Positions 33,796-43,177 of a stretch of 64,000 bases of DNA are shown in pieces. This DNA is from Sphingobacteriales bacterium (lineage in GTDB: Bacteria; Bacteroidota; Bacteroidia; Chitinophagales; Chitinophagaceae), in assembly GCA_004144175.1 (NCBI GenBank), contig SEFT01000001.1:62001-126000 (forward strand). The letters are read 5' to 3'. Both the position numbers and the translations under genes were made by a program. Under the pieces are notes generated by a model, which saw nothing but the letters and a program-made list of their open reading frames with translations, was not told the origin of the DNA and searched no databases. The number at the start of each line of letters is the position of its first letter. Positions within the stretch are counted from its first letter, which is position 1.

Positions 33796-34937
33796 AGCTA
33801 AAAGCGTCCAAATTTTCGCTGCAGTATTATACTTCTGTTCACGACCTTCCAAAGAGTTGGGACGACCTGTTGCCTACAGGACACTACCTGGAGAGACTCC
33901 AACTGGCTATTTCTGAAAGCGCCGCACTTCCTAATATAACTCATGTTTACATTCAGATCTCGATACAAGGGCATGCCGTAGCTGCTGCCAGTTTTCAGGC
34001 ACTCCGCCTGCAATCGAAACATCTGAATGAAGAAACATTTAAGCCGTACCAGCATACGCTCTGGTCGTTGTTTACGGCGATACGCAAGCCGGTATTACTC
34101 GTTGCCGGTCATCTGTTTCGTCATGACGTACAATCCTATTATTACGATAGTAGCATGTCTGCTTTTGATTCATTTAGCATTTACCAGGAAGCCATAAAAC
34201 TTGCATCGTGCCGCACATGCGCATCGGCGGTGCTGGTGAAAGATGTAGATGAGCAAATGGTAACGTACTTCCAGCATTTTGCGCCAAAATACTTCATGCT
34301 TCGTAATGATATTTCGATGGAGCTGGAGATACCGGAAGCATGGAATGCCATAGCAGACTATGGGCATGCCTTAAAGCATAAATATGCGCAGCGATACAGG
34401 AAAATAAGACAGGCCTGGCAAAACGTCACTGTTGCAGAATTATCGACACCTGAAGTGTTGGGCAGAAAGCTAGAGCTGTTTGATCTGTACAAGCAAGTGA
34501 GCCTGAAACAGCAGGTAAGACTGGGCTTTCTAAGTCCGGACTACTTGCCTATGCTGAAGGAGCAAAACGGAAACGCGCTCAAGGTATGGGCTGTGTTTGA
34601 AGAAGGTAAAATGGTGGCCTTTTTCAGCGCGTGGGTAGAAGAACAAGCGCTGGATATGTTCTATATCGGGTTCGATTATGAGCGCAATAACGAATTGCAG
34701 CTATACTTTAATATGCTGTTCTTCGGGCTGGAACAGGCCATACTGCTTAGCAAGCAAAAATTAATAATGGGGCGTACAGCACTGGATGCCAAAGCAAGGA
34801 TGGGATGCCGACCCAGGTACCTTAATACGTTTCTATATATCAAAAACGGCTTAGTGCGTACACAGGTAATGCGGATGCAGAGCAATGCTTCGGCAGGCGA
34901 AGGTGAATGGGAGCAAAGGCACCCTTTTAAAAAGTAA
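33792..34937 (+). CDS. GNAT/FemAB-like acyltransferase of unknown substrate
   Basis: A 381-residue cytosolic protein with no in-frame ATG near the start; the TTG at 33792 overlaps the previous stop codon by four bases. The second half has the layout of the FemAB/peptidoglycan-branching GNAT group: HALKHKYAQRYRKIRQAWQ, then KVWAVFEEGKMVAFFSAWVEEQALDMFYIGFDY and a later Met/Gly-rich KLIMGRTALDAKARMG. No clear catalytic residue stands out. It sits between a GNAT gene and a GT-C glycosyltransferase gene and may modify a cell-envelope component. The assignment is modest. Confidence 0.5.
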   Translation: MKLKASKFSLQYYTSVHDLPKSWDDLLPTGHYLERLQLAISESAALPNITHVYIQISIQGHAVAAASFQALRLQSKHLNEETFKPYQHTLWSLFTAIRKPVLLVAGHLFRHDVQSYYYDSSMSAFDSFSIYQEAIKLASCRTCASAVLVKDVDEQMVTYFQHFAPKYFMLRNDISMELEIPEAWNAIADYGHALKHKYAQRYRKIRQAWQNVTVAELSTPEVLGRKLELFDLYKQVSLKQQVRLGFLSPDYLPMLKEQNGNALKVWAVFEEGKMVAFFSAWVEEQALDMFYIGFDYERNNELQLYFNMLFFGLEQAILLSKQKLIMGRTALDAKARMGCRPRYLNTFLYIKNGLVRTQVMRMQSNASAGEGEWEQRHPFKK

Positions 34938-34972
34938 CAAACTGTCCGCTTATTTCTATTTTAGTATCTGCT

Positions 34973-36532
34973 ATGCCCGCTACAGATAAAAAAAACCTTG
35001 ACTTTATATTTTTTGTAGCATTGCTACTGCTGGGTTGCATCATACTGTATCATCATGTAATATTCCTATATCCGGCCTATATGCACGACTGGGCGCAAGC
35101 CGACCGCCTTTCACTGGCTATTAATTTTTATGACAGGGGAATGAACTTCTTTAAGCCCGCTACACATAGCCTGTATTCTATCGATGGCATTACAGGCGTG
35201 GAGTTTCCCATCGTCAGCTATTTAGCGGCTGCACTTGGCCATATATTTGGCAGGGGGGCGATTAGTACTTGTTTCCGGGTGCTGAATATCGGTATAACCT
35301 GTTTGGGATTGTCTTTCCTTTTTGCCGCTGGATATCGTATTACGAAAAGCTTTTGGCTGTCGGCCTTTATACCCTTTTTTATTTTCTGTGCGCCGGTGTA
35401 TAGTTACTACACGTCTACCTACATGCCCGACTCAAGTGGTGCGTCGGTGGTTTTCATCGGCTTATACTTTATGCAGCAATATTTGCAGAAGCGCGACAAT
35501 CGAAGTCTGCTATCTACCATAGGCCTGCTAACCTTGGCAACGCTCATGAAGACATCTACGGGCATTTACTGTCTGGGCTTTCTATCGCTTGTCTTTCTGC
35601 AATATACTCTTCAGCTTAAGCGTCATTCTTTAAAGCAACATTTAATAATAATTACATCCACAGTAGGCGCAATAGCAATGATAGTTGGGTACTATCTGTA
35701 TAATAACTATCTCAACGAGAAATATCAAAGTACTTTATTCCTGGCAAAGGCGAACCCTTTTGATAACATAAAGCATATAAAAATATTTTACTATGATTTT
35801 TTCCTGAACGTCTGGATGTTTGAGTATTTTTCCCAATTGCAGTACGTGGTACTTTTTACACTCGTTATCCCGGTACATATATTCCTTACAGTGCGCCGTC
35901 TATGGGAGCATCTTTATTTGCTTGTGGTCTTCTTTGTGGGAGCAATAGCAATGTTATACTTGTTTGGCGGGCAGCTGTTCCATCACGACTATTATATTGT
36001 TTCTATTGTTATGCCCGTTATTGCATTCTTTTTATTGATTGCCGTTTCTTTATTGAATAGTTACATTCCTGCGGGGAGGTTAAGGCTGCTGCCCGCTGCT
36101 GTAATAGCAGTTGTATGTCTTTCTTTATTCCATTATGCTTTGGCTGACTTCACCAGAAGAAATGACCCGGTATTCTTAAAGAAGACATTCAACGTGGTTG
36201 AACCTGTAAGCTGGGCAGCTCATGGGAAGGAGCTTTTAGGCAGCCTGAATATTCCTAAAAATGAACACATTGGTGTGCTAAACGAAGAGTCCCCCAATCG
36301 TGCGCTTGTATATCTGGACAGGCGGGGTTATCACATACCGGGTATATCGTGGATATACAATGTGGGCATGGCAAAGGATATTATGATAAAGAACCGACTC
36401 AATGTAATGGTATGTAGCCGCAAGACCTGCAACTACATGAGGGAGCATGACCCCGAAGCATATGCAAGGTTTTTCGTCCCCGTCGTTATACGCGAGGACT
36501 TGGCAGTATTTAAGCTAAAGCCGCAAAACTAG
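34973..36532 (+). CDS. GT-C family (GT39-like) membrane glycosyltransferase
   Basis: A 519-residue integral membrane protein with about ten to eleven predicted helices. The first periplasmic loop carries the YMHDWAQADR motif (Asp near residue 41), which matches the acidic residues that bind the lipid-phosphate sugar in GT39/ArnT-like enzymes, and then a FFKPATHSLYSIDG stretch. Such enzymes transfer a sugar from an undecaprenyl carrier to lipid or protein outside the membrane. The last ~70 residues are soluble and end AVFKLKPQN. It runs tail to tail with polA (4-bp overlap). Confidence 0.75.
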   Translation: MPATDKKNLDFIFFVALLLLGCIILYHHVIFLYPAYMHDWAQADRLSLAINFYDRGMNFFKPATHSLYSIDGITGVEFPIVSYLAAALGHIFGRGAISTCFRVLNIGITCLGLSFLFAAGYRITKSFWLSAFIPFFIFCAPVYSYYTSTYMPDSSGASVVFIGLYFMQQYLQKRDNRSLLSTIGLLTLATLMKTSTGIYCLGFLSLVFLQYTLQLKRHSLKQHLIIITSTVGAIAMIVGYYLYNNYLNEKYQSTLFLAKANPFDNIKHIKIFYYDFFLNVWMFEYFSQLQYVVLFTLVIPVHIFLTVRRLWEHLYLLVVFFVGAIAMLYLFGGQLFHHDYYIVSIVMPVIAFFLLIAVSLLNSYIPAGRLRLLPAAVIAVVCLSLFHYALADFTRRNDPVFLKKTFNVVEPVSWAAHGKELLGSLNIPKNEHIGVLNEESPNRALVYLDRRGYHIPGISWIYNVGMAKDIMIKNRLNVMVCSRKTCNYMREHDPEAYARFFVPVVIREDLAVFKLKPQN

Positions 36533-39366
36533 TGCGCCTCCAACCAATTACCACCTGAACCCGTCTCCGCTTGTACCGGTACATCGTGCGGCAGCTTCAT
36601 AGCACTTTCCATGCTTTCCTTTATCAACGGTTGTATTTTTTCTACTTCATTCATCGGCACATCAAATACCAATTCATCATGCACCTGTAGTATCATGCGG
36701 CTGCGCAGGTCGGTCTTTGCCATAGCATTATGTACATTTATCATGGCCAGCTTTATCATATCGGCGGCAGTGCCTTGTATGGGCGTATTTATGGCGTTTC
36801 GCTCGGCATATCCGCGCACGGTCTGGTTGGCTGAATTGATGTCACGTAGGTAGCGTTTACGTCCATAGAGTGTTTCTACATAACCCATCTCTTTAGCAAA
36901 GTTGATGGAATTGTCCATATACTTCTTGATAGATGGATATTGCTGGAAGTAGTTCTCGATGATGGTCTTTGCTTCTGTGCGGCTTATGGCAAGACTCTCG
37001 GCCAAACCGAAGGCAGACTGACCGTAGATGATGCCAAAGTTGACTGCCTTGGCAGCCCTTCTCATATCAAAGGTTACATCTTTCTCTTCTACACCGTATA
37101 CTTTGGCAGCTGTAGCCGTATGTATGTCTTTGTTTTCTTTAAAGGCTTTTATCATTTGCTCGTCGCCGCTGATGGCAGCGATAATGCGTAGTTCTATCTG
37201 CGAATAGTCGGCTGATATCAGGCACCAGTCGCTATTGCGCGGTACGAAAGCTTTTCTGATCTCCCGTCCCCTGTCGGTGCGTATAGGTATGTTTTGAAGG
37301 TTAGGGTTATTGCTGCTTAGGCGCCCCGTGACGGCTACCGATTGGTTGAAGAAGGTATGCAGGCGGCCGGTCTTGGGGTTAATAAGCGTAGGTAGCGAGT
37401 CTACGTAGGTGCTCTTAAGCTTGGTGAGTTCGCGGTATACAAGTATATCTGCAACTATCTGATGTTTGTTGCGCAGCTTTTGCAGTACGTCTTCACCTGT
37501 GGCATACTGGCCCGTCTTTGTTTTCTTGCCGCCGCCTTCCAGCTTCATCAGGTCGAAGAGTACTTCGCCAAGTTGCTTCGGCGAGCCAAGGTTGAACTTT
37601 ACTCCCGCATGTTTATAAACGTTTTCTTCTGCGATGTTGATATCGCGCTCCAGTTCCTTAGAATATTGCTGCAAAAAGCCTACGTCTATACCTACACCCT
37701 CAAATTCCATATCCTTAAGTACAGGCACTAGGGGATTCTCTACTTCGGTAAATACTTTACGAACGCCCTTTTCGTCCATCAGCTTATCAAATACCTGCTT
37801 CAGCTGAAAGGTTACATCCGCATCTTCGGCAGCATATTCTTTTACCTGCTCCAGCGGTGCATCGCGCATGGTAAGTTGGTTCTTGCCTTTCTTACCGATA
37901 AGTGTTTCTATAGATACCGGCTGATAGCCTAGGTATTTGGCACTGAGCAGATCCATGTTGCGTTTGCCATCAGGCTCCGATACATAATGCGCCAGCATGG
38001 TATCGAAGGTCTTGCCTTTAAGCGCGTGACCATACCATTTCAGCATGATCAGGTCATACTTAATATTTTGCCCTATCCACAGTATATTTTCATTGTCAAA
38101 TACAGGCTTAAAGCGCTCCAGTACTTTTAATGCTGCTTCTTTTTCTTCCGGGATAAATACATAATATGCCTCGCCCTTCTCCCAGCAAAAGCTCATCCCT
38201 ATCAGGTCGGCCATGTTGGGATCCAGCGCTGTGGTCTCCGTATCAAAGGCAATTTCTTTCTCCTGCAGTAGTTTTTGCACCAGTTCATCAATGGCAGGAA
38301 AGTCTGTTACTAAGTGATAAGTATGCAGCGTATTTTCAATGTTATTGGACGCCATAGGCACCAACTCTTCGGCTACTTCCGCCAGGGTCTCTTGACGTGT
38401 AACTGTAGCTGTCGATGCGGCAGGTGTACGTTGCTGTATAGGATTGCCGAAGAGGTCTGTAACAGCGGGCTTTTCGCCACCACCGCCGAATCCTTCGCCT
38501 AATATGCGTTTGCCTAGTGCACGGAACTCCAGCTCATTAAATATTTCCGTGAGTGCTTCTTTGTTGTGCTCTTTTACCCTAAAGTCCTCATCGTGGAAGG
38601 ATACGGGTACGTCCGTAATGATCGTTGCGAGCTTTTTCGACATAATAGCCAGGTCTTTCCCATTACGCACCTTTTCACCCAAAGCACCTTTTATCTTATC
38701 AGCATTGGCAATTACGTTTTCCAGTGTGTCGTATTCTGCCAATAGCTTGGCGGCAGTTTTTTCGCCCACGCCTGGTATGCCGGGTATATTGTCAACCGCA
38801 TCGCCCATGAGGCCAAGTATATCTATTACCTGGTCTACACGTTTGATGTTCCATTTTGCCATTACCTGTTCGGGGCCGATGATCTCGACAGCGCCACCCT
38901 GATAGCCGGGCTTGTAGATAAATATATTGTCCCGCACCAGCTGCCCATAGTCTTTATCGGGCGTCACCATATACACGGTATAGCCCATGTCTGCTGCTTC
39001 GTGTGCCAGTGCACCTATTACATCATCAGCTTCGTACCCATCTTTCTCCATGCAGGGCAGGTTAAAGCCTTTTACGATATTCTTGATATCCGGTATAGCC
39101 GAAGTGATATCTTCAGGCGCTTCCTGTCGGTTGGCCTTGTAGTCTGTAAAGTCGGTATGCCGCTCCGTTGGCGCCATGGTATCAAATACTACGGCAAGGT
39201 GAGTGGGCTTTTCTTTATTAATGAGGTCGAGCAGTGTAGTGGTGAACCCGAATTGTGCATTCGTGTTTCGTCCTTTGCTGGTGATGCGTGGTGTGCGTAC
39301 CAGTGCATAGTAAGCGCGGTATATCAGCGCCATGGCATCGAGCAGGAACAGTTTCTTTTCAGACAT
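36529..39366 (-). CDS. polA: DNA polymerase I
   Basis: A 945-residue repair and replication polymerase with all three domains. The 5'-3' exonuclease (about 1-300) has LLDAMALIYRAYYA and DGYEADDVIG. The 3'-5' exonuclease (about 355-550) is intact, with DTE in AFDTETTALD and YAAEDAD, so proofreading should be active. The polymerase domain has motif A SADYSQIELR, motif B RRAAKAVNFGIIYG and motif C QVHDELVF. The gene stands alone, and its stop codon overlaps the end of the glycosyltransferase gene by four bases. Confidence 0.97.
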   Translation of the reverse strand: MSEKKLFLLDAMALIYRAYYALVRTPRITSKGRNTNAQFGFTTTLLDLINKEKPTHLAVVFDTMAPTERHTDFTDYKANRQEAPEDITSAIPDIKNIVKGFNLPCMEKDGYEADDVIGALAHEAADMGYTVYMVTPDKDYGQLVRDNIFIYKPGYQGGAVEIIGPEQVMAKWNIKRVDQVIDILGLMGDAVDNIPGIPGVGEKTAAKLLAEYDTLENVIANADKIKGALGEKVRNGKDLAIMSKKLATIITDVPVSFHDEDFRVKEHNKEALTEIFNELEFRALGKRILGEGFGGGGEKPAVTDLFGNPIQQRTPAASTATVTRQETLAEVAEELVPMASNNIENTLHTYHLVTDFPAIDELVQKLLQEKEIAFDTETTALDPNMADLIGMSFCWEKGEAYYVFIPEEKEAALKVLERFKPVFDNENILWIGQNIKYDLIMLKWYGHALKGKTFDTMLAHYVSEPDGKRNMDLLSAKYLGYQPVSIETLIGKKGKNQLTMRDAPLEQVKEYAAEDADVTFQLKQVFDKLMDEKGVRKVFTEVENPLVPVLKDMEFEGVGIDVGFLQQYSKELERDINIAEENVYKHAGVKFNLGSPKQLGEVLFDLMKLEGGGKKTKTGQYATGEDVLQKLRNKHQIVADILVYRELTKLKSTYVDSLPTLINPKTGRLHTFFNQSVAVTGRLSSNNPNLQNIPIRTDRGREIRKAFVPRNSDWCLISADYSQIELRIIAAISGDEQMIKAFKENKDIHTATAAKVYGVEEKDVTFDMRRAAKAVNFGIIYGQSAFGLAESLAISRTEAKTIIENYFQQYPSIKKYMDNSINFAKEMGYVETLYGRKRYLRDINSANQTVRGYAERNAINTPIQGTAADMIKLAMINVHNAMAKTDLRSRMILQVHDELVFDVPMNEVEKIQPLIKESMESAMKLPHDVPVQAETGSGGNWLEAH

Positions 39367-39446
39367 GTGGGCTAAGTTAGCTCAATGTCTCAAATTCTGG
39401 TAAAAACGATAGCTGGCGTTGGACAGATAGAAAATAGCGGTATTTA

Positions 39447-39959
39447 TCAAGCTGTCGTCTCCCACTCATACTCTTTTTCTACTCGCTTTTTCAGGCGCTG
39501 CACCAGCATCAGCGTAGCGGGGCAATAGCTGAGGTTTTGAGTAAAGGTATCATTGTAGTCGTCAAAAGGCTTCTTATTGTGATGGGGGAACTCTGCACAA
39601 TCTACAGGCCGTACTTCGTAGATCGAACACTTATTATCGACCAGGAACTGGCAGGGTTGGGTTGTATTTACCCAGTCGCCGGTGTCCTTTTCTTTGTGCA
39701 GCCACTTTTGTGCAAATTCCTTAGGCGTCATGCCCAGGTGGGCGGAGATTCGGACAATATCCTTTTTAGTAAAGGTAGGCGTCATAGCCTTGCAGCAATT
39801 GGCGCAAGCGGTACAATCCACTTCCTTCCATACCGACTGGTCTACTTCAGCTACCAATGCAGGAAAGTCGTCGGGTACTATGTCATCCAGTTTTTTAAGG
39901 AAAGCCGATAGTTTACCCTTCTTACGGGACGACCGTATTTTGAATTGCTGCAGATCCAT
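39447..39959 (-). CDS. YkgJ-family cysteine cluster protein
   Basis: A 170-residue protein with the CxxCxxCC motif (CTACANCC) near residue 50 and later PCQFLVDNKCSIYEVRPVDCAEFP, so six to seven Cys in a CxxC...C...C pattern, expected to hold a metal or iron-sulfur cluster. The family function is not established. It is followed on the same strand (toward lower coordinates) by polA 80 bp away, and preceded by bcp 36 bp upstream. Confidence 0.88.
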   Translation of the reverse strand: MDLQQFKIRSSRKKGKLSAFLKKLDDIVPDDFPALVAEVDQSVWKEVDCTACANCCKAMTPTFTKKDIVRISAHLGMTPKEFAQKWLHKEKDTGDWVNTTQPCQFLVDNKCSIYEVRPVDCAEFPHHNKKPFDDYNDTFTQNLSYCPATLMLVQRLKKRVEKEYEWETTA

Positions 39960-39995
39960 ATCTACGTAAATATAGGGCTTCGATGTTCCGGATGC

Positions 39996-40463
39996 TTAAG
40001 CTTTTTTCCACAGCTTTAGTATCTGTTCTGTATGGTTTTTTGAGCGTACTTGTTTTATGATGTGTGCTATTTTGCCCGCTTCATCTATCAGGAAAGTCGT
40101 ACGCTTTATGCCCATGAATTTATGACCGTATAGGTTCTTTTCACCCCATACACCATACTTATTCGCGATTTTCAGGTCGGTATCTGTAAGCAGTGTAAAT
40201 GGCAGCGTGTACTTCTCTTCAAACTTTTTGTGCTTGGCAACATCATCCGGGCTTATGCCCAGTACTGTTATGTCTTCATTTTTAAGCGCCGCAAAGTTAT
40301 CTCTCAGGTTGCAGGCCTCTATGGTGCAGGTCGGGGTGTCGTCTTCAGGGTAAAAGAATATTGCTACTCTTTGTCCTTTAAAGTCTTTGAGCGAAACTGT
40401 ATTCCCGTCCTGATCTTGTGTTTTAAAATCCGGCGCTTTGTCACCGGCATTCAGTTGTATCAT
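39996..40463 (-). CDS. bcp: Thioredoxin-dependent thiol peroxidase (BCP/PrxQ)
   Basis: A 155-residue peroxiredoxin reducing hydroperoxides with thioredoxin. The active-site segment is FFYPEDDTPTCTIEACNLRD: the peroxidatic Cys is in PTC, and the second Cys five residues on (CTIEAC) is the resolving Cys of the atypical BCP type. The start gives MIQLNAGDKAPDFK, as in other family members. The stop codon of the upstream M23 peptidase gene lies 1 bp away, so they are probably co-transcribed. Confidence 0.94.
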   Translation of the reverse strand: MIQLNAGDKAPDFKTQDQDGNTVSLKDFKGQRVAIFFYPEDDTPTCTIEACNLRDNFAALKNEDITVLGISPDDVAKHKKFEEKYTLPFTLLTDTDLKIANKYGVWGEKNLYGHKFMGIKRTTFLIDEAGKIAHIIKQVRSKNHTEQILKLWKKA

Positions 40464-40464
40464 C

Positions 40465-42156
40465 TTAGCGTGTGAAGTTATATTTTAAGCTATTGGTATT
40501 TCCATTTTCATCGGTTGCCGTTACCGTCAACTGATGTTTACCTTTCGGGCAACGCTCATCAAAGGTATATATCCAGGTATTCCCTTTTTGCTCAAAGCAT
40601 AGCCATTTCCCGTTCAGTTCTGCACGGAATTTCTTAACCGATGTGGTTTCGTCTTTGGCCATAAAGCTGATGCTCTTAGCACTAGCCAGGTTAGCGCCAT
40701 TGGCTTGTACGGCTTTAAGTGTCGGAGGGGTAGTATCTGATACCAGCCAATAGGTACCAAAGTTGCGAACTTTTGTTTTATACCAGCCTTCTTCAAAGCT
40801 TGTTGCTTTCCCGCTTTCGTCTTTGCCGTCGCTGTACATCAATGCCAGTTTGCTCCTTAGCTCGAACGGTACCGGTTTATTTGGTTTAATAGCCAGATCG
40901 GAATAGGTATGTATGGGCGTATTGGGGTTGTGTATGCTGTATTTGTCAGAATACGAGGCGGCACTTGCATTTGCAGTAAAGGTGAAGCAAACATTGTCGT
41001 ATATGGCTTTATCATCCAGTGTCAGTTTTACATTAGGATGCTCAAAGCTATTGGCCTGATTTACTTCGAAAAGGTCGGCCGGGCATACTAATGCATTGCC
41101 GTTGGCTTTGCTTCTGATATAGAATGACACTGTTGAGAGGTTGTCGTAAGCATCCTTAAGCTCGATACGAACCTGATGTGGCTGACCGTCGCTTAAGAGT
41201 AGCGCACCTTTATTTTCGTTCAGCTTAGGATATACATGCTGGAGAAAGTCGCCCGGCAAGCGGAAAAGCAGTTGTATCCAGCCTCCATTTGTTTTCCTGT
41301 GGCGGTAGTCTACAAAAGCGTGCAGGTATCTTGTCTCTTCGTAGCCAATATCGTCCAGCAAAATTTCTGATTGCAGTACATCGTCAAGGTATACGTCTGC
41401 CTGATGGAAGTTAAGCGTATTGGTACTTCCATTCATGAAGTCATTTACATTGATGCCAATGCCTGCCAGTGTCGTATTCACAATTGCAGTATCGCCTGCT
41501 ACATTGTAGTCGCCGCCTTTGTTACGTAGCGAGAGGATCTGTGGCCGTTGTTCATAGATACTGTTGGTCAGGTCGTATAGTGCTATTTGCGTAGGTTTCG
41601 GTGCTATGTTATCAGGTATATCAAAGCCGAACAATTGCGGATTGAGGGGATGCTCCGTTTTACTGTCTCTGATCTCGAAGTGCAGATGCGGCGCTGTAGA
41701 ACCACCCGTATTGCCCGACCAGGCTATTTGCTGGCCTTTCTTCACCGGAAACTGGCCGGCGTCCAGATTTATGTCCACTTCCCAACTTTCTTTTTTGTAC
41801 TGCTCACTGCGCATATATTGCTGCACCGGCGGCATAAACTCGTTGAGGTGGGCATACAGCGTGGTATAACCGTTGGGGTGGGTAACGTACAGCGCATGTC
41901 CGAACCCGCCGCGTTCCATTTTTATGCGCGATATGAAGCCCTCTGCCGCTGCATAGACAGGCAGGTTTTCTTTTGCTTGTGTTTTTATGTCAATGCCGCT
42001 ATGGAAGTGATTAGGGCGGCATTCGCCAAAATTACCAGCCAGCGATATAGGAATGCCCAGCGGATTTCTGAAATAATTTGTAGGATATGCTGGCGACTGT
42101 GCCCACAGGCTTGGGCCAGACAAGAGTAGAATAAGTACGGAGTATATCCTGCGCAT
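40465..42156 (-). CDS. M23 family metallopeptidase with C-terminal beta-domains
   Basis: A 563-residue exported protein: signal peptide (1-20), an N-terminal M23/LytM domain (about 35-165) with all zinc ligands (HSGID with His52 and Asp56, YAHL His103, HLHF His157/His159), and a long C-terminal part (about 190-563) of beta-sandwich-like segments rich in Asn/Lys without a recognised name. It should cut peptidoglycan cross-links or substrate peptides outside the membrane. Its intact site contrasts with the dead site of the EnvC-like protein at 27634. It lies 1 bp upstream of bcp. Confidence 0.88.
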   Translation of the reverse strand: MRRIYSVLILLLSGPSLWAQSPAYPTNYFRNPLGIPISLAGNFGECRPNHFHSGIDIKTQAKENLPVYAAAEGFISRIKMERGGFGHALYVTHPNGYTTLYAHLNEFMPPVQQYMRSEQYKKESWEVDINLDAGQFPVKKGQQIAWSGNTGGSTAPHLHFEIRDSKTEHPLNPQLFGFDIPDNIAPKPTQIALYDLTNSIYEQRPQILSLRNKGGDYNVAGDTAIVNTTLAGIGINVNDFMNGSTNTLNFHQADVYLDDVLQSEILLDDIGYEETRYLHAFVDYRHRKTNGGWIQLLFRLPGDFLQHVYPKLNENKGALLLSDGQPHQVRIELKDAYDNLSTVSFYIRSKANGNALVCPADLFEVNQANSFEHPNVKLTLDDKAIYDNVCFTFTANASAASYSDKYSIHNPNTPIHTYSDLAIKPNKPVPFELRSKLALMYSDGKDESGKATSFEEGWYKTKVRNFGTYWLVSDTTPPTLKAVQANGANLASAKSISFMAKDETTSVKKFRAELNGKWLCFEQKGNTWIYTFDERCPKGKHQLTVTATDENGNTNSLKYNFTR

Positions 42157-42257
42157 AGCTGCAAAGTAAAGTTGTTTAGCTATGAAAAAGGAATCGTACC
42201 AATAGAAGCACTGAAGGGTGTATATAAAATGCTGATTTTATTAAGGATATGAAAAGC

Positions 42258-42267
42258 CTTAATTTTA
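42258..42267 (+). promoter_or_regulatory. Weak -7 box before the small helix protein
   Basis: TAATTTTA at 42260-42267 is one base off TAnnTTTG and would start a transcript just before the ATG at 42282. No -33 element is visible. Confidence 0.25.
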
Positions 42268-42281
42268 CGCCGCATTTCGAT

Positions 42282-42434
42282 ATGTCTCAGGAACAGCTAG
42301 GCAACCAGAACGAGAAGAAAGGATTCATAAAATGGCTAAAAAGATTAGGCATTGCAGGGTTCCTTTTTTTTCTGATAAAGGGGCTTATCTGGCTGGCAGT
42401 ATTATACGGCGGCCTGCATGTGGCGGGTTGTTAG
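42282..42434 (+). CDS. Small single-helix membrane protein
   Basis: A 50-residue product from the ATG at 42282 (an upstream in-frame ATG at 42249 would add 11 residues and precedes the -7 box). It has a charged N-terminal region, then one membrane helix GIAGFLFFLIKGLIWLAVLY and a short HVAGC tail. It converges on recO with 2 bp between the stop codons. The Lys-rich end followed by an aromatic-rich helix looks like a real small membrane protein, but I cannot name a family. Confidence 0.5.
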   Translation: MSQEQLGNQNEKKGFIKWLKRLGIAGFLFFLIKGLIWLAVLYGGLHVAGC

Positions 42435-42436
42435 TA

Positions 42437-43171
42437 TTAGTGAAGTATAGCCTGCAATACAGCCAGCGACTTAATGCTACCCATATGCTGTGTATGCTGA
42501 TGCAGGAACTCAATATACCAGTCGAGCAGCCTGAATCTTGCAGCCGAGTTTAGCTCTACTTTATCCAGCTTTGAAAATTCCTCCGTATTCAGCAGTTCAC
42601 TTAACGCGCGGGCATCGTCATCAGACACAAATGGTTTTACCGATGGTGTCGAGGCAGTGAATGCACCCTCCTGTAGGTTTAGGTGCGGGGTTTCGGCACT
42701 GAATGCTCCCTGAATCTCATATCCTAAAAACCGGCTTAGCTGTGCAATAAAATAGATCGGAAAATTACCTGTTCCGGAAACCGGCAGTTTATCCAGTGCT
42801 TTAAAATATTCGATCACGAAATCAAATACCTCGGGCATAGGTGCCTGCTCGGGCAGTAGTTTGAGTAATACCTCTACGGAGAAGAGAGCGATGCTGTTCT
42901 TTACAACTTCTTCCTGTAGGTTTTGATATATATAAGCAGGCTGATATTCGCGGATGCGTTGGAGGTTCTTGCCGGGCTTGTGATAAACGGTTAGGTCTAA
43001 TAATGTAGCAGGCTGCAACAAGCCTGCGCGCTGCTGCTTTGCTTTAGCATTGCGCACTCCTTGTACCAGATAAGCAACAACGCCGTAACGCTCAGTGAAT
43101 ATGTTTACGATCAGGCTGGTCTCGCCATACTTTATGGAACGTAATACTATGCCTCTCGTTTGTTCTATCAT
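42437..43171 (-). CDS. recO: DNA repair protein RecO
   Basis: A 244-residue protein of the RecFOR pathway, loading RecA onto gapped DNA. The N-terminal OB-fold is clear: EQTRGIVLRSIKYGETSLIVNIFTERYGVVAYLVQGVR. The middle helix-rich part follows. A Cys4 zinc finger is not visible, which is usual for many Bacteroidota RecO. It lies 6 bp downstream of porZ and is probably co-transcribed with it. Confidence 0.9.
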   Translation of the reverse strand: MIEQTRGIVLRSIKYGETSLIVNIFTERYGVVAYLVQGVRNAKAKQQRAGLLQPATLLDLTVYHKPGKNLQRIREYQPAYIYQNLQEEVVKNSIALFSVEVLLKLLPEQAPMPEVFDFVIEYFKALDKLPVSGTGNFPIYFIAQLSRFLGYEIQGAFSAETPHLNLQEGAFTASTPSVKPFVSDDDARALSELLNTEEFSKLDKVELNSAARFRLLDWYIEFLHQHTQHMGSIKSLAVLQAILH

Positions 43172-43177
43172 ACTTTA

